The notes: generated by a model not told the origin, from the sequence alone. A stretch of 64,000 bases of DNA from Chitinophaga varians (GCF_012641275.1 NZ_JABAIA010000001.1:1736001-1800000), one strand, 5' to 3'. Numbered from the stretch's first letter, positions 25,798 to 36,177 are shown. Translations and numbers: made by a program.

Positions 25798-25808
25798 ACT
25801 GGAGCAAT

Positions 25809-26720
25809 ATGGGCGAACAACAATATCACCTACCCGTTCTGCTGCAGGAGACAACGGAGCTGTTGCACATTAACCCGGAAGGGACCTATGTGGACGCAAC
25901 GTTTGGAGGCGGAGGACATTCCCGGGCCATACTGGAGAAACTGGGCGAAAAAGGACGACTGATCGTATTTGATCAGGACGAGGATGCATACCGTAACCGA
26001 ATCATCGATGACCGTGTAACATTTGTACAACAAAATTTCAGACACCTGCAACGTTTTCTGAAACTACATAAAGCGGAACAGGTAGACGGCATACTGGCAG
26101 ACCTGGGCGTGTCTTCACACCAGTTCGATACCGCCGAAAGAGGGTTCAGCATCCGCTTTAACGGCGATCTGGACATGCGAATGGACACCCGGACCACCCT
26201 CACTGCGGCCCAGATTCTGGCCACCTGGGGCGAAGCCCGGTTGCAACTCATGTTCCAGGAATACGGAGAAGTGACCAACGCCAAAACCCTGGCGCAAACC
26301 ATTGTACGGCAAAGAAAAACACACCCCATGCGCACCATCGCGGAATTTAAATCCGTGATCCAGCCCATCGTAAAAGGCAACCCGCAGAAATACCTCGCAC
26401 AGGTGTTTCAGGCATTAAGAATAGCTGTCAACGATGAACTGGGCGCCTTAAAAGACTTACTGACGCAGTGCGCCAATGTGTTAAAACCGGGAGGAAGAGT
26501 GGCCATCATCACCTTCCATTCTCTGGAAGACAGGCTGGTAAAGAACTTTATGAAGACAGGCAGTTTCGAGGAAGCACCGGAAGATCCGTTTGGAAAGGAA
26601 ACACCCCCTAAATTGTTCAGATTAATCACAAAAAAACCGGTGACCGCCAGCGATGCAGAATTAAAGCTCAACGGCAGATCGAGAAGCGCAAAACTGCGGG
26701 TGGCCGAAAAAACAGCATGA
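25809..26720 (+). CDS. rsmH: 16S rRNA (cytosine-1402-N4)-methyltransferase RsmH
   Basis: A 303-residue SAM-dependent enzyme that methylates N4 of C1402 in 16S rRNA. Seen: HLPVLLQETTELLHI, the SAM-binding YVDATFGGGGHSRAIL, VDGILADLGVSSHQFD, RGFSIRFNGDLDMRMD and the C-terminal ITFHSLEDRLVKNFM. All are hallmark RsmH segments and the length is usual. It lies 11 nt after mraZ, the usual second gene of the cluster. A 104-nt spacer follows before ftsL. Confidence 0.97.
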   Translation: MGEQQYHLPVLLQETTELLHINPEGTYVDATFGGGGHSRAILEKLGEKGRLIVFDQDEDAYRNRIIDDRVTFVQQNFRHLQRFLKLHKAEQVDGILADLGVSSHQFDTAERGFSIRFNGDLDMRMDTRTTLTAAQILATWGEARLQLMFQEYGEVTNAKTLAQTIVRQRKTHPMRTIAEFKSVIQPIVKGNPQKYLAQVFQALRIAVNDELGALKDLLTQCANVLKPGGRVAIITFHSLEDRLVKNFMKTGSFEEAPEDPFGKETPPKLFRLITKKPVTASDAELKLNGRSRSAKLRVAEKTA

Positions 26721-26824
26721 TACCGCTTACATCGTATCATCCAGCTCCTATCCTATATCCTATACACATCTGTTGTGATTTGCTTTCAATTTTATATTGT
26801 CAATTTATTAAAAAGGCATAACGC

Positions 26825-27205
26825 GTGTTGCAGGAAGAAGTTATAGAAACAAACCAGGAAGAACCTACCGGTACCGAAAGTTCACCGGTGAAAGCTCCGA
26901 AAAGGGAATGGCGGTTGCGTATCAACTACAGAGCGTTGGTGCAAAACCTGCCCTATATCGGCTTTCTCGCTGTCCTGGCACTGATCTATATCGCTAACAG
27001 CCACCTCGCTGAAAAAAAAATACGCCGCATTAATCAGCTTGGCAAAGAAATAAAAGAGCTCAAGTGGGAATACATCAACGTGAAGAGTGAGCTCATGTTT
27101 CGCAGCAAAATGAGTGAAGTCAGCAAATCTGTAGAGCAACTGGGCCTCAAACAACTCAGTTCCCCTCCGCAGAAAATAGTGTTGAAAAAGGAAAATGAAC
27201 AATAA
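26825..27205 (+). CDS. ftsL: FtsL-like divisome protein
   Basis: A 126-residue bitopic membrane protein: cytoplasmic part about 1-45, one membrane helix (about 46-62, IGFLAVLALIYIANSHLA), then a coiled-coil region of about 50 residues (KIRRINQLGKEIKELKWEY). This matches FtsL by size, topology and position between rsmH and ftsI rather than by strong sequence identity. FtsL joins FtsQ and FtsB in the complex that activates septal synthesis. The start must be GTG 26825 (or TTG 26828): the first internal Met is after the membrane helix. FtsB is not in the window. Confidence 0.82.
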   Translation: MLQEEVIETNQEEPTGTESSPVKAPKREWRLRINYRALVQNLPYIGFLAVLALIYIANSHLAEKKIRRINQLGKEIKELKWEYINVKSELMFRSKMSEVSKSVEQLGLKQLSSPPQKIVLKKENEQ

Positions 27206-27324
27206 CAATCAATACTGGTACCTGATGCTGCCCGCCTGAAATTTTTACAGGACGGGGATGCTGGTAAAAAATGGCAAGCATCTCATATAAATCGCAGCCA
27301 GCGTCAGGTATTTTTTTATAGCGC

Positions 27325-27403
27325 TTAGCCTTTAGCTTTTAGCCTTAGTCGCTTTCCCGGCAACTAAAACCCTGGAAGTTATCCGCTAAAAGCTTAAAGC
27401 TAA
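27325..27403. repeat. Imperfect intergenic palindrome between ftsL and ftsI
   Basis: Left arm 27325-27343 (TTAGCCTTTAGCTTTTAGC) pairs with right arm 27385-27403 at 17 of 19 positions around a 41-nt loop. The arms are built from repeats of the word TTTAGC. It fills most of the 209-nt gap before the ftsI GTG. It could be a mobile hairpin element or an mRNA stabiliser. Confidence 0.6.
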
Positions 27404-27414
27404 ACAGCCGGAAC

Positions 27415-29520
27415 GTGGACGTAAAAAAAGACATATTGTGGCGTGTGTATCTCTGCCTGATCGGCATGGCGCTCTTCGGTGTCGCCATCCTGGCCAAGGT
27501 CTTTTACATCCAGAACGTGAAAGGCAGCTACTGGCGCAATATGGCCGATAGTCTGCATACCGGCTACGTTGCCCTCGACGCGGAAAGAGGCACCATCTAT
27601 TCGGAGGAAGGCAGAATGCTGTCTACCTCCATCCCGTATTTTGATATACGGATAGACTTCGCTGCCGACGGCCTGCGGGACAAAAAAGGGAAAGTGTTCC
27701 GGGAAAATCTCGATTCCCTCTCCCTCTGCCTCTCCCAGATGTTCGGCGACCGCAGCAAAGCAGGCTACGCACAAATGCTGCAGGAAGGTTACAAAACAAA
27801 GGACCGCTATTTTCTCCTGAAAAGAAACGTACCCTTTAACCAGTACCAGCAAATGCGCGCCTTCCCAATGTTCCGGCTCGGCAAAAACAAAGGCGGCATG
27901 ATCGCGGAAAGCAAAAGCAAACGCATCAACCCCTTTAAACTGCTGGCCAACAGGACCATCGGCCTGCCCCGCGAAAACTCGCAAAGCGTAGGCCTGGAAA
28001 GGACCTATAACGAATACCTGAAAGGGGTGACCGGTAAAAGGCTCATGCGCCGCATCGCCGGTGGCACCTACGTCCCCGTGGAAGGATATGACATCGAACC
28101 GGAAAACGGCCGCGATGTGGTGACCACCCTCGACGTAAACATGCAGGATATCGTAGAAACAGCCCTCATGAACATGATGGTGCAAAATGAAGCCGTCCAC
28201 GGCACCTGTATCCTGATGGAGGTGAAAACAGGAAAAATCAAGGCTATCGCCAATCTGGGCAGACAACCAGATGGCAGCTACTGGGAAGATATGAACTACG
28301 CACTGCAGGTAGGTGAGCCAGGTTCCACCTTTAAACTGGCCACCGTCATCTCTGTGCTGGAAGATAAATACGCCACCATGAACACGATGGTCAACATGGA
28401 CGGCGGACGCTGGCAGGTAGGACGCAGAACGGTATTCGACTCCGAACCGCATCCCGGCCCGCAGAACGTGACCATCAAACACGCATTTGAGCTCAGCTCC
28501 AATGTGGCAATGGCTAAACTGGCCGTCCAACATTATGGCAGACAGCCCAACAAGTTCGTGGCAAACCTGAAAAAACTCAGGCTGGACCAGAGCACGGGCA
28601 TCGACCTGGTGGGGGAAGGCCATCCGGTGATTAAAACCACCAGCTCCAAAACATGGAGCAACACTTCACTTCCCTGGATGGCTTTCGGGTATGAAGTGCT
28701 GATAAGCCCGCTGCAAACATGTATGCTGTACAATGCAGTGGCCAACAACGGTAAAATGATGAAACCCTACCTCGTCAATTCCATACAGGAATATGGCCAG
28801 GTAGTTAAACAGTTTGAGCCTACCGTACTGCTGGACAGCATCTGCACCAACAGTACCCTGAAGCAGGTACAGTCCATGCTCGAAGGAGTGGCAATAGACG
28901 GCACCGCCAGAAAACTGGCCAACCCCTATTACAACTTCGCAGCTAAAACCGGTACCGCCCTGGTGGCCAACGGCAACCGCGGTTATGCCGACAAGATCTA
29001 CCAGTCCTCATTTGCCGGGTATTTTCCCGCTAATGACCCACAGTACACCTGTGTGGTGGTGATCAGAAATAAACCGCATGCCCTGCGCTTTTATGGCGCT
29101 AACGTGGCAGGACCTGTGTTCCGCGAAGTGGCTGATAAACTGTATGCCATCGCCGTGGAAAAACAGAAACCAATGCAGGCAAACGTACAACTGGACACCC
29201 TCCTGGCCCTGAAAAACGGTAAAGGCGGCGAATGGAAACAGATACTTAAAACCCTGCAAATGCCCGTCAACGGCACCATCGCCAACAACAGCTGGGTAAG
29301 CCCCAGCGTGAGCAACCGGAAAGTCAACTTCCAACAGCTCACCCAGGCGAAAGGCGCCGTGCCCAACGTTACGGGAATGGGGCTCAAAGATGCGCTGTAC
29401 CTGCTCGAAAACGCAGGACTGCGCGTTGTTGTAAAAGGCGCCGGCAAAGTGAAAACACAATCACTCCCCGGCGGCACCAAAATAGGAAACGAACAAACGA
29501 TCGTAATAGAACTGAGCTAG
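27415..29520 (+). CDS. ftsI: Septal peptidoglycan transpeptidase FtsI (PBP3) with a PASTA domain
   Basis: A 701-residue class B penicillin-binding protein that cross-links septal peptidoglycan. An N-terminal membrane helix (about 9-29) leads to the pedestal (ERGTIYSEEGRMLSTS) and the transpeptidase domain: SxxK Ser304-Lys307 in EPGSTFKLATV, SxN at 361-363 in ELSSNVAMAK, and KTG at 511-513 in AAKTGTA. A single PASTA domain (VPNVTGMGLKDALYLLENAGL) ends the protein, at about 637-701. The start is GTG 27415; the next Met is inside the membrane helix. murE begins at the very next base after the stop. Confidence 0.96.
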   Translation: MDVKKDILWRVYLCLIGMALFGVAILAKVFYIQNVKGSYWRNMADSLHTGYVALDAERGTIYSEEGRMLSTSIPYFDIRIDFAADGLRDKKGKVFRENLDSLSLCLSQMFGDRSKAGYAQMLQEGYKTKDRYFLLKRNVPFNQYQQMRAFPMFRLGKNKGGMIAESKSKRINPFKLLANRTIGLPRENSQSVGLERTYNEYLKGVTGKRLMRRIAGGTYVPVEGYDIEPENGRDVVTTLDVNMQDIVETALMNMMVQNEAVHGTCILMEVKTGKIKAIANLGRQPDGSYWEDMNYALQVGEPGSTFKLATVISVLEDKYATMNTMVNMDGGRWQVGRRTVFDSEPHPGPQNVTIKHAFELSSNVAMAKLAVQHYGRQPNKFVANLKKLRLDQSTGIDLVGEGHPVIKTTSSKTWSNTSLPWMAFGYEVLISPLQTCMLYNAVANNGKMMKPYLVNSIQEYGQVVKQFEPTVLLDSICTNSTLKQVQSMLEGVAIDGTARKLANPYYNFAAKTGTALVANGNRGYADKIYQSSFAGYFPANDPQYTCVVVIRNKPHALRFYGANVAGPVFREVADKLYAIAVEKQKPMQANVQLDTLLALKNGKGGEWKQILKTLQMPVNGTIANNSWVSPSVSNRKVNFQQLTQAKGAVPNVTGMGLKDALYLLENAGLRVVVKGAGKVKTQSLPGGTKIGNEQTIVIELS

Positions 29521-30987
29521 ATGAAGACGCTGCGCGACATATTATACAATGCAGGCATCAGGGCCGTACACGGTAACACCGACATCTCCGTGAACGCCCC
29601 TGCCATTGATTCCAGGTCTGTAGGACCCGGCGACGCCTTCATTGCCGTGAAAGGAGTACATACTGATGGCCATCAATATATCGATAAAGCCATCGCACAG
29701 GGAGCAGCGGCCATCATCTGCGAAACAATGCCGGAAGTACTGCTGGACACCGTCACCTATGTACAGGTGGAGAACAGCGCACTGGCAAGCGGTATCATAG
29801 CGGGCAACTTCTATGACAACCCTTCCCACAAACTGCAGCTGGTAGGCGTTACCGGTACCAATGGAAAAACAACCATCGCCACCATCCTGTTCCGCCTGTT
29901 CTCCCAGCTGGGCTACCACTGCGGACTACTGTCCACCGTGCAAAACCAGATAGGCGACACCGTGATACCATCTACCCACACCACCCCTGACCCCATCAGC
30001 CTCAACGCGCTGCTGGCCCGGATGGTGGAGGAAGGATGCCTGTATGCCTTCATGGAAGTCAGCTCCCACGCTATCCATCAACAAAGAGTGGCAGGACTGA
30101 AATTCGCCGGAGGCATCTTCAGTAATATCACCCATGACCACCTGGATTATCACAAAACATTCGATGAATACATCCGGGTCAAAAAATCATTCTTTGATAA
30201 CCTGCCAGCTACGGCTTTCGCCCTCACCAATCTCGATGACAAAAGAGGCATGGTGATGCTGCAAAACACCAAAGCCCGCAAGGCCACTTACAGCCTGCGG
30301 ACCCTGGCCGATTTCAAAGGAAAAATCCTGGAAAACAATCTCACCGGCCTGATCATGCAGGTAGGCGATACGGAAGTACACTTCCGCCTGATCGGTGAGT
30401 TTAATGCCTACAACCTGCTGGCAGTATATGGTGCGGCTGTATTGCTGGGACAGGACAAAGCCACCGTGCTGCGCGCCCTCAGCAATATACAGGGCGCGGA
30501 AGGACGCTTTGAATATATCGTGTCCGCGCACGACCAGATCATCGCTATTGTGGACTACGCCCATACACCTGATGCCCTGAAAAACGTACTGGCCACCATC
30601 AAAAACCTGCGCAAAGGACACGAACAGGTGATCACCGTGGTAGGCTGCGGCGGCGACCGCGATACAGCTAAAAGGCCTGTCATGGCTGCAGTGGCAACAG
30701 ACAACAGCGACCGGGTGATCTTCACTTCCGATAATCCCCGCTCCGAAGATCCGGAAGCGATTATCCGCGAAATGGAAGCAGGCGTGCCTGTACACCTGAA
30801 AAAACGGGTGATCTCCATTACCGATCGCAGGGAAGCTATTAAAACAGCAGTAACCCTCGCCGGAAAAGAAGATATCATCCTCGTGGCCGGAAAAGGACAC
30901 GAAAAATACCAGGAAATCAAAGGGGTGAAACATCCCTTCGACGATAAAGAAGTGCTGGAAGAAGTAATGAGGCTGCTCGACAAATAA
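29521..30987 (+). CDS. murE: UDP-MurNAc-L-Ala-D-Glu:meso-DAP ligase MurE
   Basis: A 488-residue Mur ligase adding the third residue of the peptidoglycan stem. The ATP loop is TGTNGKTT (111-118). HTTPDPISL and the lysine pair at 221-222 (likely carbamylated) are present. DNPR at 404-407 is the mark of meso-diaminopimelate specificity, so the peptidoglycan should be of the DAP type. The ATG abuts the ftsI stop with no spacer (TAGATG), which suggests translational coupling. Length is usual. Confidence 0.97.
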   Translation: MKTLRDILYNAGIRAVHGNTDISVNAPAIDSRSVGPGDAFIAVKGVHTDGHQYIDKAIAQGAAAIICETMPEVLLDTVTYVQVENSALASGIIAGNFYDNPSHKLQLVGVTGTNGKTTIATILFRLFSQLGYHCGLLSTVQNQIGDTVIPSTHTTPDPISLNALLARMVEEGCLYAFMEVSSHAIHQQRVAGLKFAGGIFSNITHDHLDYHKTFDEYIRVKKSFFDNLPATAFALTNLDDKRGMVMLQNTKARKATYSLRTLADFKGKILENNLTGLIMQVGDTEVHFRLIGEFNAYNLLAVYGAAVLLGQDKATVLRALSNIQGAEGRFEYIVSAHDQIIAIVDYAHTPDALKNVLATIKNLRKGHEQVITVVGCGGDRDTAKRPVMAAVATDNSDRVIFTSDNPRSEDPEAIIREMEAGVPVHLKKRVISITDRREAIKTAVTLAGKEDIILVAGKGHEKYQEIKGVKHPFDDKEVLEEVMRLLDK

Positions 30988-31076
30988 TTATAACGGAACG
31001 AAACTAACTTAATAACTCAATGACTTAAAAGCCCCCCATCCGAATGAGGCGGACGGGAAGGCTCCGACTAAAACAT

Positions 31077-32336
31077 ATGTTATATTATTTTTTAAATTAC
31101 CTGAAAACAGAATTTAAGATCAGCATCATCGGTGGTGGTATGTTCCAGTTTATCACCTTCCGTGTGACGATGGCCCTGTTGCTGTCGCTGGTCATCTCCC
31201 TGTTGTTGGGTAAACGTATCATCAGATTGCTGCAGCGCAAACAAATCGGTGAAACAATCCGTGAGCTGGGCCTTCAGGGTGAAAACACCAAGAAGGGCAC
31301 CCCTACTATGGGCGGCCTCATCATCCTCGCGGCCATCATCATCCCCACCTTATTGTTTGCCCAGGTAGCCAACGTGTACATCTGGCTGGTACTGCTCTGT
31401 ACTGTATGGTTAGGCCTCATCGGTTTTGTGGACGACTATATCAAAGTATTCAAAAAGAACAAGGAAGGGCTGGCAGGCCGTTTTAAAATACTCGGACAAA
31501 TAGGACTGGGCCTCATCGTGGGCACTACCCTGTATTTCAATAATGACGTAGTGGTATCCCGCGAGCTGATGGGCGCAGAAAAACTGGCGCCCTATGAAAG
31601 ACGCCTTACCAACCACCCTGAAAGGGTGACCCGCGACGGACAACGGTTTGTGGACGTGAAAACACCCATCACCACCATCCCGTTCGTCAAGAACCATGAA
31701 TTCAACTACGCCAAGCTGATTTCCTGGATTCCCGGCGCAGAAAAATACACCTTCATCGTCTACATCCTGATCGTCATCTTTATCATCACCGCCGTATCCA
31801 ACGGCGCAAACATAACGGACGGATTAGATGGGCTAGCCACAGGGGTGTCGGGTATCATAGGAATATGTCTCGGCATTTTTGCTTATGTATCGGGTAACAT
31901 TCAGTTTGCGGAGTACCTCAATATCATGTACATCCCCAACCTGGGTGAACTGTCCATCTTCATTGCGGCGTTCGTAGGCGCCTGTGTGGGCTTCCTCTGG
32001 TACAACGCTTACCCGGCACAGGTTTTCATGGGCGATACCGGTAGCCTGGCACTGGGAGGTATCATCGCGGCACTGGCGTTTATTGTGCGTAAAGAACTGC
32101 TGATCCCCATCTTCTGCGGCGTATTCCTCGTAGAGCTCCTGTCAGTGATGCTGCAGGTGTCTTACTTCAAATACACCAAGAAAAAATACGGTGAAGGCCG
32201 GCGCATACTGAAAATGTCGCCCCTCCATCACCACTACCAGAAACTCGGTTATCACGAAAGTAAAATATCCGTACGCTTCTGGATCATCACCATCATGTGC
32301 GTGGTATTTACAATCGCGACACTGAAAATGAGATAA
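31077..32336 (+). CDS. mraY: Phospho-MurNAc-pentapeptide transferase MraY
   Basis: A 419-residue polytopic membrane enzyme that loads phospho-MurNAc-pentapeptide onto undecaprenyl phosphate to give lipid I. Seen: [34 protein letters not shown] with the Asp pair, [28 protein letters not shown] and the [12 protein letters not shown] histidine cluster; all are catalytic landmarks. It is longer than proteobacterial MraY owing to an insert of about 60 residues before VKNHEFNY, as is seen in Bacteroidota. The start is taken at ATG 31077; the 11 codons before it encode basic residues unlike the family. Confidence 0.95.
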   Translation: MLYYFLNYLKTEFKISIIGGGMFQFITFRVTMALLLSLVISLLLGKRIIRLLQRKQIGETIRELGLQGENTKKGTPTMGGLIILAAIIIPTLLFAQVANVYIWLVLLCTVWLGLIGFVDDYIKVFKKNKEGLAGRFKILGQIGLGLIVGTTLYFNNDVVVSRELMGAEKLAPYERRLTNHPERVTRDGQRFVDVKTPITTIPFVKNHEFNYAKLISWIPGAEKYTFIVYILIVIFIITAVSNGANITDGLDGLATGVSGIIGICLGIFAYVSGNIQFAEYLNIMYIPNLGELSIFIAAFVGACVGFLWYNAYPAQVFMGDTGSLALGGIIAALAFIVRKELLIPIFCGVFLVELLSVMLQVSYFKYTKKKYGEGRRILKMSPLHHHYQKLGYHESKISVRFWIITIMCVVFTIATLKMR

Positions 32337-32378
32337 TCAAAAAAAAAACAAAAAACTAACAAAGAAGTATATACGAAA

Positions 32379-33719
32379 ATGGCGCATAAACTCATCATAT
32401 TAGGAGCAGGAGAAAGCGGGATCGGAGCGGCTTTGCTGGGAAAACAGCAAGGGTATGAGGTTTTTGTGTCTGAAGGCGGCACTATTAAGGACAACTATAA
32501 ACAGGAACTGGCGGTAAACCATATTCCTTTCGAAGAAGGTCATCACTCCTGGGACGTGATACTCGGCGCAGACGAAATCGTCAAAAGTCCGGGTATCCCT
32601 GAAAAAACAGAACTGATGAAAAAAGTACGCGAAAAAGGCGTACCTGTCATCTCCGAAATTGAACTGGCCTACCGTTTTTCAAAAGGTAAAAAGATTATTG
32701 CCATCACTGGCAGCAACGGCAAAAGCACCACCACCGCCCTCACCTACCATATTTTCAAAACGGCAGGACTCGACGTGGCCATGGTCGGCAACATTGGCGT
32801 AAGCTATGCCAGACAGGTGGCAACCGCACCAGCGGAGTATTATGTGATTGAAATCAGCAGCTTTCAGCTGGATGACATCGTGGAATTCAAACCCAACGTT
32901 GCTATCCTGCTCAACATTACGCCTGATCACCTGGACCGGTACGACTACAAAATGGAAAACTATGTAGCCTCCAAGTTCAGGATCGCGATGAACCAGACAA
33001 AAGAAGACTATTTCATCTATTGTATGGATGATCCGGAGATCATGCAGCATTTGGCGCAGCAACCCATTTATTCAACATTAATACCTTTTACCATCATGAA
33101 ACCACTGAAAGAAGGCGGTTCTATCGCCAACGAGCAGTTGCAAATACTGGTTGACGGAGAGCCGGTCATCATGTCCATGTATGACCTGGCGCTAAAAGGG
33201 AAACACAATCTGTATAATTCGATGGCAGCAGCAATTGCAGGCAGAACCATGGATATTAGAAAGGAAAAAATCCGCGAAAGCCTGGCTTCCTTCAAAAGCC
33301 TGGAACACCGGATGGAATATGTGACAACGGTAAAAGGCGTGGATTTTATCAATGATAGCAAAGCTACCAATGTGAATTCCGTATGGTTTGCCCTCGAAAG
33401 CATCGAAAAACCCATTGTACTGATCATGGGCGGTGTGGACAAAGGCAACGATTACTCCGCTATCCGCGACCTGGTGAAAGAAAAAGTAAAAGCCATTATT
33501 TGCATGGGCGTGGACAACACACCGATCATTGATGCGTTATCAAAAGATACGCCCGTTATGATCAGCACCTCCGGCATGATGGATGCGGTACGCGAAGCTT
33601 TTGCACAAGCCACCAAAGGCGATGTGGTCATGCTTTCCCCTGCCTGCGCCAGCTTCGACCTGTTTAAAAACTACGAAGACAGAGGCCGGAAATTCAAGGA
33701 AGCGGTGAAAGCACTCTAA
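32379..33719 (+). CDS. murD: UDP-MurNAc-L-alanine:D-glutamate ligase MurD
   Basis: A 446-residue Mur ligase adding D-glutamate. The N-terminal nucleotide-sugar domain begins KLIILGAGESGIGAALLG. The ATP loop is ITGSNGKSTTTALTYHI (about 110-126). ILLNITPDHLDRYDYKMENYVASK and HRMEYVTTVKGVDFINDSKATN are family motifs, and GGVDKGNDY and LSPACASFDLFKNYEDRG close the C-terminal domain. The order mraY-murD-ftsW is standard. A 91-nt gap with a small hairpin element separates it from ftsW. Confidence 0.97.
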   Translation: MAHKLIILGAGESGIGAALLGKQQGYEVFVSEGGTIKDNYKQELAVNHIPFEEGHHSWDVILGADEIVKSPGIPEKTELMKKVREKGVPVISEIELAYRFSKGKKIIAITGSNGKSTTTALTYHIFKTAGLDVAMVGNIGVSYARQVATAPAEYYVIEISSFQLDDIVEFKPNVAILLNITPDHLDRYDYKMENYVASKFRIAMNQTKEDYFIYCMDDPEIMQHLAQQPIYSTLIPFTIMKPLKEGGSIANEQLQILVDGEPVIMSMYDLALKGKHNLYNSMAAAIAGRTMDIRKEKIRESLASFKSLEHRMEYVTTVKGVDFINDSKATNVNSVWFALESIEKPIVLIMGGVDKGNDYSAIRDLVKEKVKAIICMGVDNTPIIDALSKDTPVMISTSGMMDAVREAFAQATKGDVVMLSPACASFDLFKNYEDRGRKFKEAVKAL

Positions 33720-33725
33720 GCACCA

Positions 33726-33778
33726 GGGTTGAATCGTAGCACAGGGCTTCAGCCCTGGGATGGTAAAAAGGGTTGAAT
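33726..33778. repeat. Hairpin CAGGGCT/AGCCCTG flanked by GGGTTGAAT direct repeats
   Basis: The perfect stem CAGGGCT TC AGCCCTG (33742-33757) lies between two copies of GGGTTGAAT (33726-33734 and 33770-33778). Similar GGGCTTCAGCCC hairpins recur between genes in many genomes. It fills the murD-ftsW gap and has no T-run, so it is not a classical terminator. Confidence 0.55.
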
Positions 33779-33810
33779 AACGGAAACGACAAAACGAAAG
33801 TATTAACAAT

Positions 33811-35010
33811 ATGAACGGATTGCTCTATAGAACAAAAGGCGATAAGGTCATCTGGACGATAGTAATTTTTCTATCGCTGGTGAGCCTGCTGGCCGTATAT
33901 AGCGCAACCGGCTCGCTTGCTTACCGCGAACGGGGCGGCCATACGGAGTATTACCTCCTGAAGCAGCTCATTGTGCTGGGAATGGGACTGGCGATCATCT
34001 ACTTTGCTCACCGGGTGAACTACACTATTTACTCAAGGGTGGCGCAGGTAGGCTTCCTGATATCGATACCACTGCTGATTTACACACTGGCATTCGGTTC
34101 ACATATCAACGACGCCAGCAGGTGGATACGGCTACCGATCATCAACCTGACCTTCCAGACATCGGACGTCGCCAAACTGGCCATCTTCATGTATGTCAGC
34201 CGGCAGTTGTCCAGAAGGCAGCATGTGATCAACGATTTTAAGAAAGGGTTTCTGCCCATCATCATACCAGTTGGCGTTATCTGCGTACTTATCATGCCGG
34301 CCAATATGAGCACGGCTTTGCTGTTAATGGCCAGCTGTATGCTGCTCTGTTTCATTGGCAGGGTACCGGTGAGGTTCCTCGCAGGAATGGTGGCCGCAGG
34401 CGCATTGGCTATCGTACTGATGTTTGCCATCGCTAAAATCTCCGGAATGGAGATGCGTACCAAAACCTGGGAAAAGCGGTTGGACAGCTTCATGAATGAC
34501 GACCATACCGAAGTGCCCTATCAGGTACAACAGGCCAATATTGCCATCGCCGGCGGCGGCGTACTCGGGAAAGGCCCCGGCAACAGTACACAACGTAACT
34601 TTTTGCCACACGCCTACTCCGACTATATCTATGCTACCATCATCGAAGAATACGGAATGGTGGGCGCCTTCCTGATATTGGCGGCTTATATGCTGTTGCT
34701 GTTACGCTGCATCCGGATTTACAAAAAATGCCCGTATGCCTTCGGCGCCTTCCTGGCACTGGGACTGAGCGTAACACTGGTCATACAGGCGCTGACCAAC
34801 ATGGCGGTAAATGTACAGCTGTTCCCCGTAACAGGGTTGCCGCTACCGCTGGTCAGTATGGGAGGATCATCTGTGCTCTTCACCAGTATGGCCATCGGTA
34901 TTATCCTGAGCGTGGCCCGCAATGTGGAAGAAATGGAAGGCAAACAGGCAGAAAAAGAGAGACTTGAACGCGTGATGGCTGCCAACGCAGAAAACGCTGC
35001 AGTAGCCTAA
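33811..35010 (+). CDS. ftsW: SEDS glycosyltransferase FtsW
   Basis: A 399-residue multi-spanning membrane protein that polymerises lipid II at the septum with FtsI. Seen: the SEDS loop GSHINDASRWIRLPIINLTFQTSDVAK with the catalytic-type Asp, VPYQVQQANIAIAGGGVLGKGPGNS, HAYSDYIYATIIEEYGMVGAF and GLPLPLVSMGGSSVLFTSMAIG. About ten hydrophobic segments can be counted. It might be RodA by family, but the position between murD and murG marks it as FtsW. The C-terminal tail (about 365-399) is charged and cytoplasmic. Confidence 0.96.
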   Translation: MNGLLYRTKGDKVIWTIVIFLSLVSLLAVYSATGSLAYRERGGHTEYYLLKQLIVLGMGLAIIYFAHRVNYTIYSRVAQVGFLISIPLLIYTLAFGSHINDASRWIRLPIINLTFQTSDVAKLAIFMYVSRQLSRRQHVINDFKKGFLPIIIPVGVICVLIMPANMSTALLLMASCMLLCFIGRVPVRFLAGMVAAGALAIVLMFAIAKISGMEMRTKTWEKRLDSFMNDDHTEVPYQVQQANIAIAGGGVLGKGPGNSTQRNFLPHAYSDYIYATIIEEYGMVGAFLILAAYMLLLLRCIRIYKKCPYAFGAFLALGLSVTLVIQALTNMAVNVQLFPVTGLPLPLVSMGGSSVLFTSMAIGIILSVARNVEEMEGKQAEKERLERVMAANAENAAVA

Positions 35011-35057
35011 AACGTATTTATATAAACAGAACAGACTATCAATCGTAACTGAAGAAC

Positions 35058-36149
35058 ATGCAACGCAAAGTGATCATAGCAGGTGGAGGCACGGGAGGAC
35101 ATATCTTCCCGGCAATAGCGATTGCCAATGCGTTGAAGAAAATCCAGCCGGATATCGACATCCTTTTTGTGGGCGCCATCGGTAAAATGGAAATGGAAAA
35201 AGTACCGCAGGCAGGTTATCCCATCAAAGGACTGGAAATAGCAGGCTTTAACCGCAGCAATATTTTTAAAAACATACTGCTGCCTTTCAAAATCTGGAAA
35301 AGCCTCCGGCAGGCCAAAAACATCCTGGCGGAATTTAAACCGGATGCAGTAGTGGGCGTTGGCGGCTATGCCAGCTTCCCCATGCTGAGAAGGGCACAAA
35401 AAAATGGTATTCCGACGCTCATACAGGAACAGAATTCTTTTGCAGGCAAAACCAACAAGATACTGGGGAAACAAGCAAGGAAGATCTGCGTGGCCTATGA
35501 TGGCATGGACAAATTTTTCCCGGCAGACAAGATCGTTTTCACCGGCAATCCTGTCAGGAACAACATCACCCAATCCGCCGTCACCAGAGAAGATGCCCTG
35601 CAACACTTTGGACTGAGCAGTCAGAAACAAACCATCTTCGCCGTAGGCGGCAGCCTGGGCGCCAAATCAATCAACGAAGCGTTGCAGCCGTTGCTGCCCA
35701 CGCTGGTGCAGAAAGACCTGCAACTGATCTGGCAAACCGGCAAGCCGTTCTATGAAACCGCCAAAGCTGCGGCAGCACCCTATAGCAGCCATATTAAAGT
35801 GCATGAGTTCATCAACGTGATGGACTTTGCCTACAAAGCAGCAGATGTGGTACTGTCCCGCGCAGGCGCACTGACCATCGCTGAGCTTTGTGTCGTGAAA
35901 AAACCGGTCATCTTTGTGCCGTACCCTTTTGCAGCGGAAGACCATCAGACTTCCAACGCTATGAACCTGGTGAATAAAAAGGCGGGGCTGATGATTAAAA
36001 ACGACGAGGTAGATGCACAGCTGTCCAATGTACTGTTCAGCCTTCTGCAAAACAGGGCGCTAATGGAACAACTGGAGAAAAATATCGGCGAACTGGGCAA
36101 TTCCAACGCAGATATGGTAATCGCCAGAGAAGTGATAAACATTTTTTGA
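35058..36149 (+). CDS. murG: UDP-GlcNAc:lipid I GlcNAc-transferase MurG
   Basis: A 363-residue GT28 glycosyltransferase making lipid II on the inner face of the membrane. Seen: IAGGGTGGHIFPAIAIANAL (glycine loop 1), VGVGGYASFPML, QEQNSFAGKTNKILG, FAVGGSLGAKSINEAL (loop 2), and LSRAGALTIAELCVVKKPVIFVPYP with the UDP-binding Glu. Length is usual. It lies in the normal place between ftsW and murC, with gaps of 47 and 28 nt. Confidence 0.97.
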   Translation: MQRKVIIAGGGTGGHIFPAIAIANALKKIQPDIDILFVGAIGKMEMEKVPQAGYPIKGLEIAGFNRSNIFKNILLPFKIWKSLRQAKNILAEFKPDAVVGVGGYASFPMLRRAQKNGIPTLIQEQNSFAGKTNKILGKQARKICVAYDGMDKFFPADKIVFTGNPVRNNITQSAVTREDALQHFGLSSQKQTIFAVGGSLGAKSINEALQPLLPTLVQKDLQLIWQTGKPFYETAKAAAAPYSSHIKVHEFINVMDFAYKAADVVLSRAGALTIAELCVVKKPVIFVPYPFAAEDHQTSNAMNLVNKKAGLMIKNDEVDAQLSNVLFSLLQNRALMEQLEKNIGELGNSNADMVIAREVINIF

Positions 36150-36177
36150 TTTTGATATTTAGGGATTTAGGATTCAT

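Noticed and set aside
27400..28623. 407-codon minus-strand frame opposite ftsI
   Set aside because: The plus strand encodes FtsI with all three catalytic motifs; the minus product has no recognisable family and arises from the codon bias.
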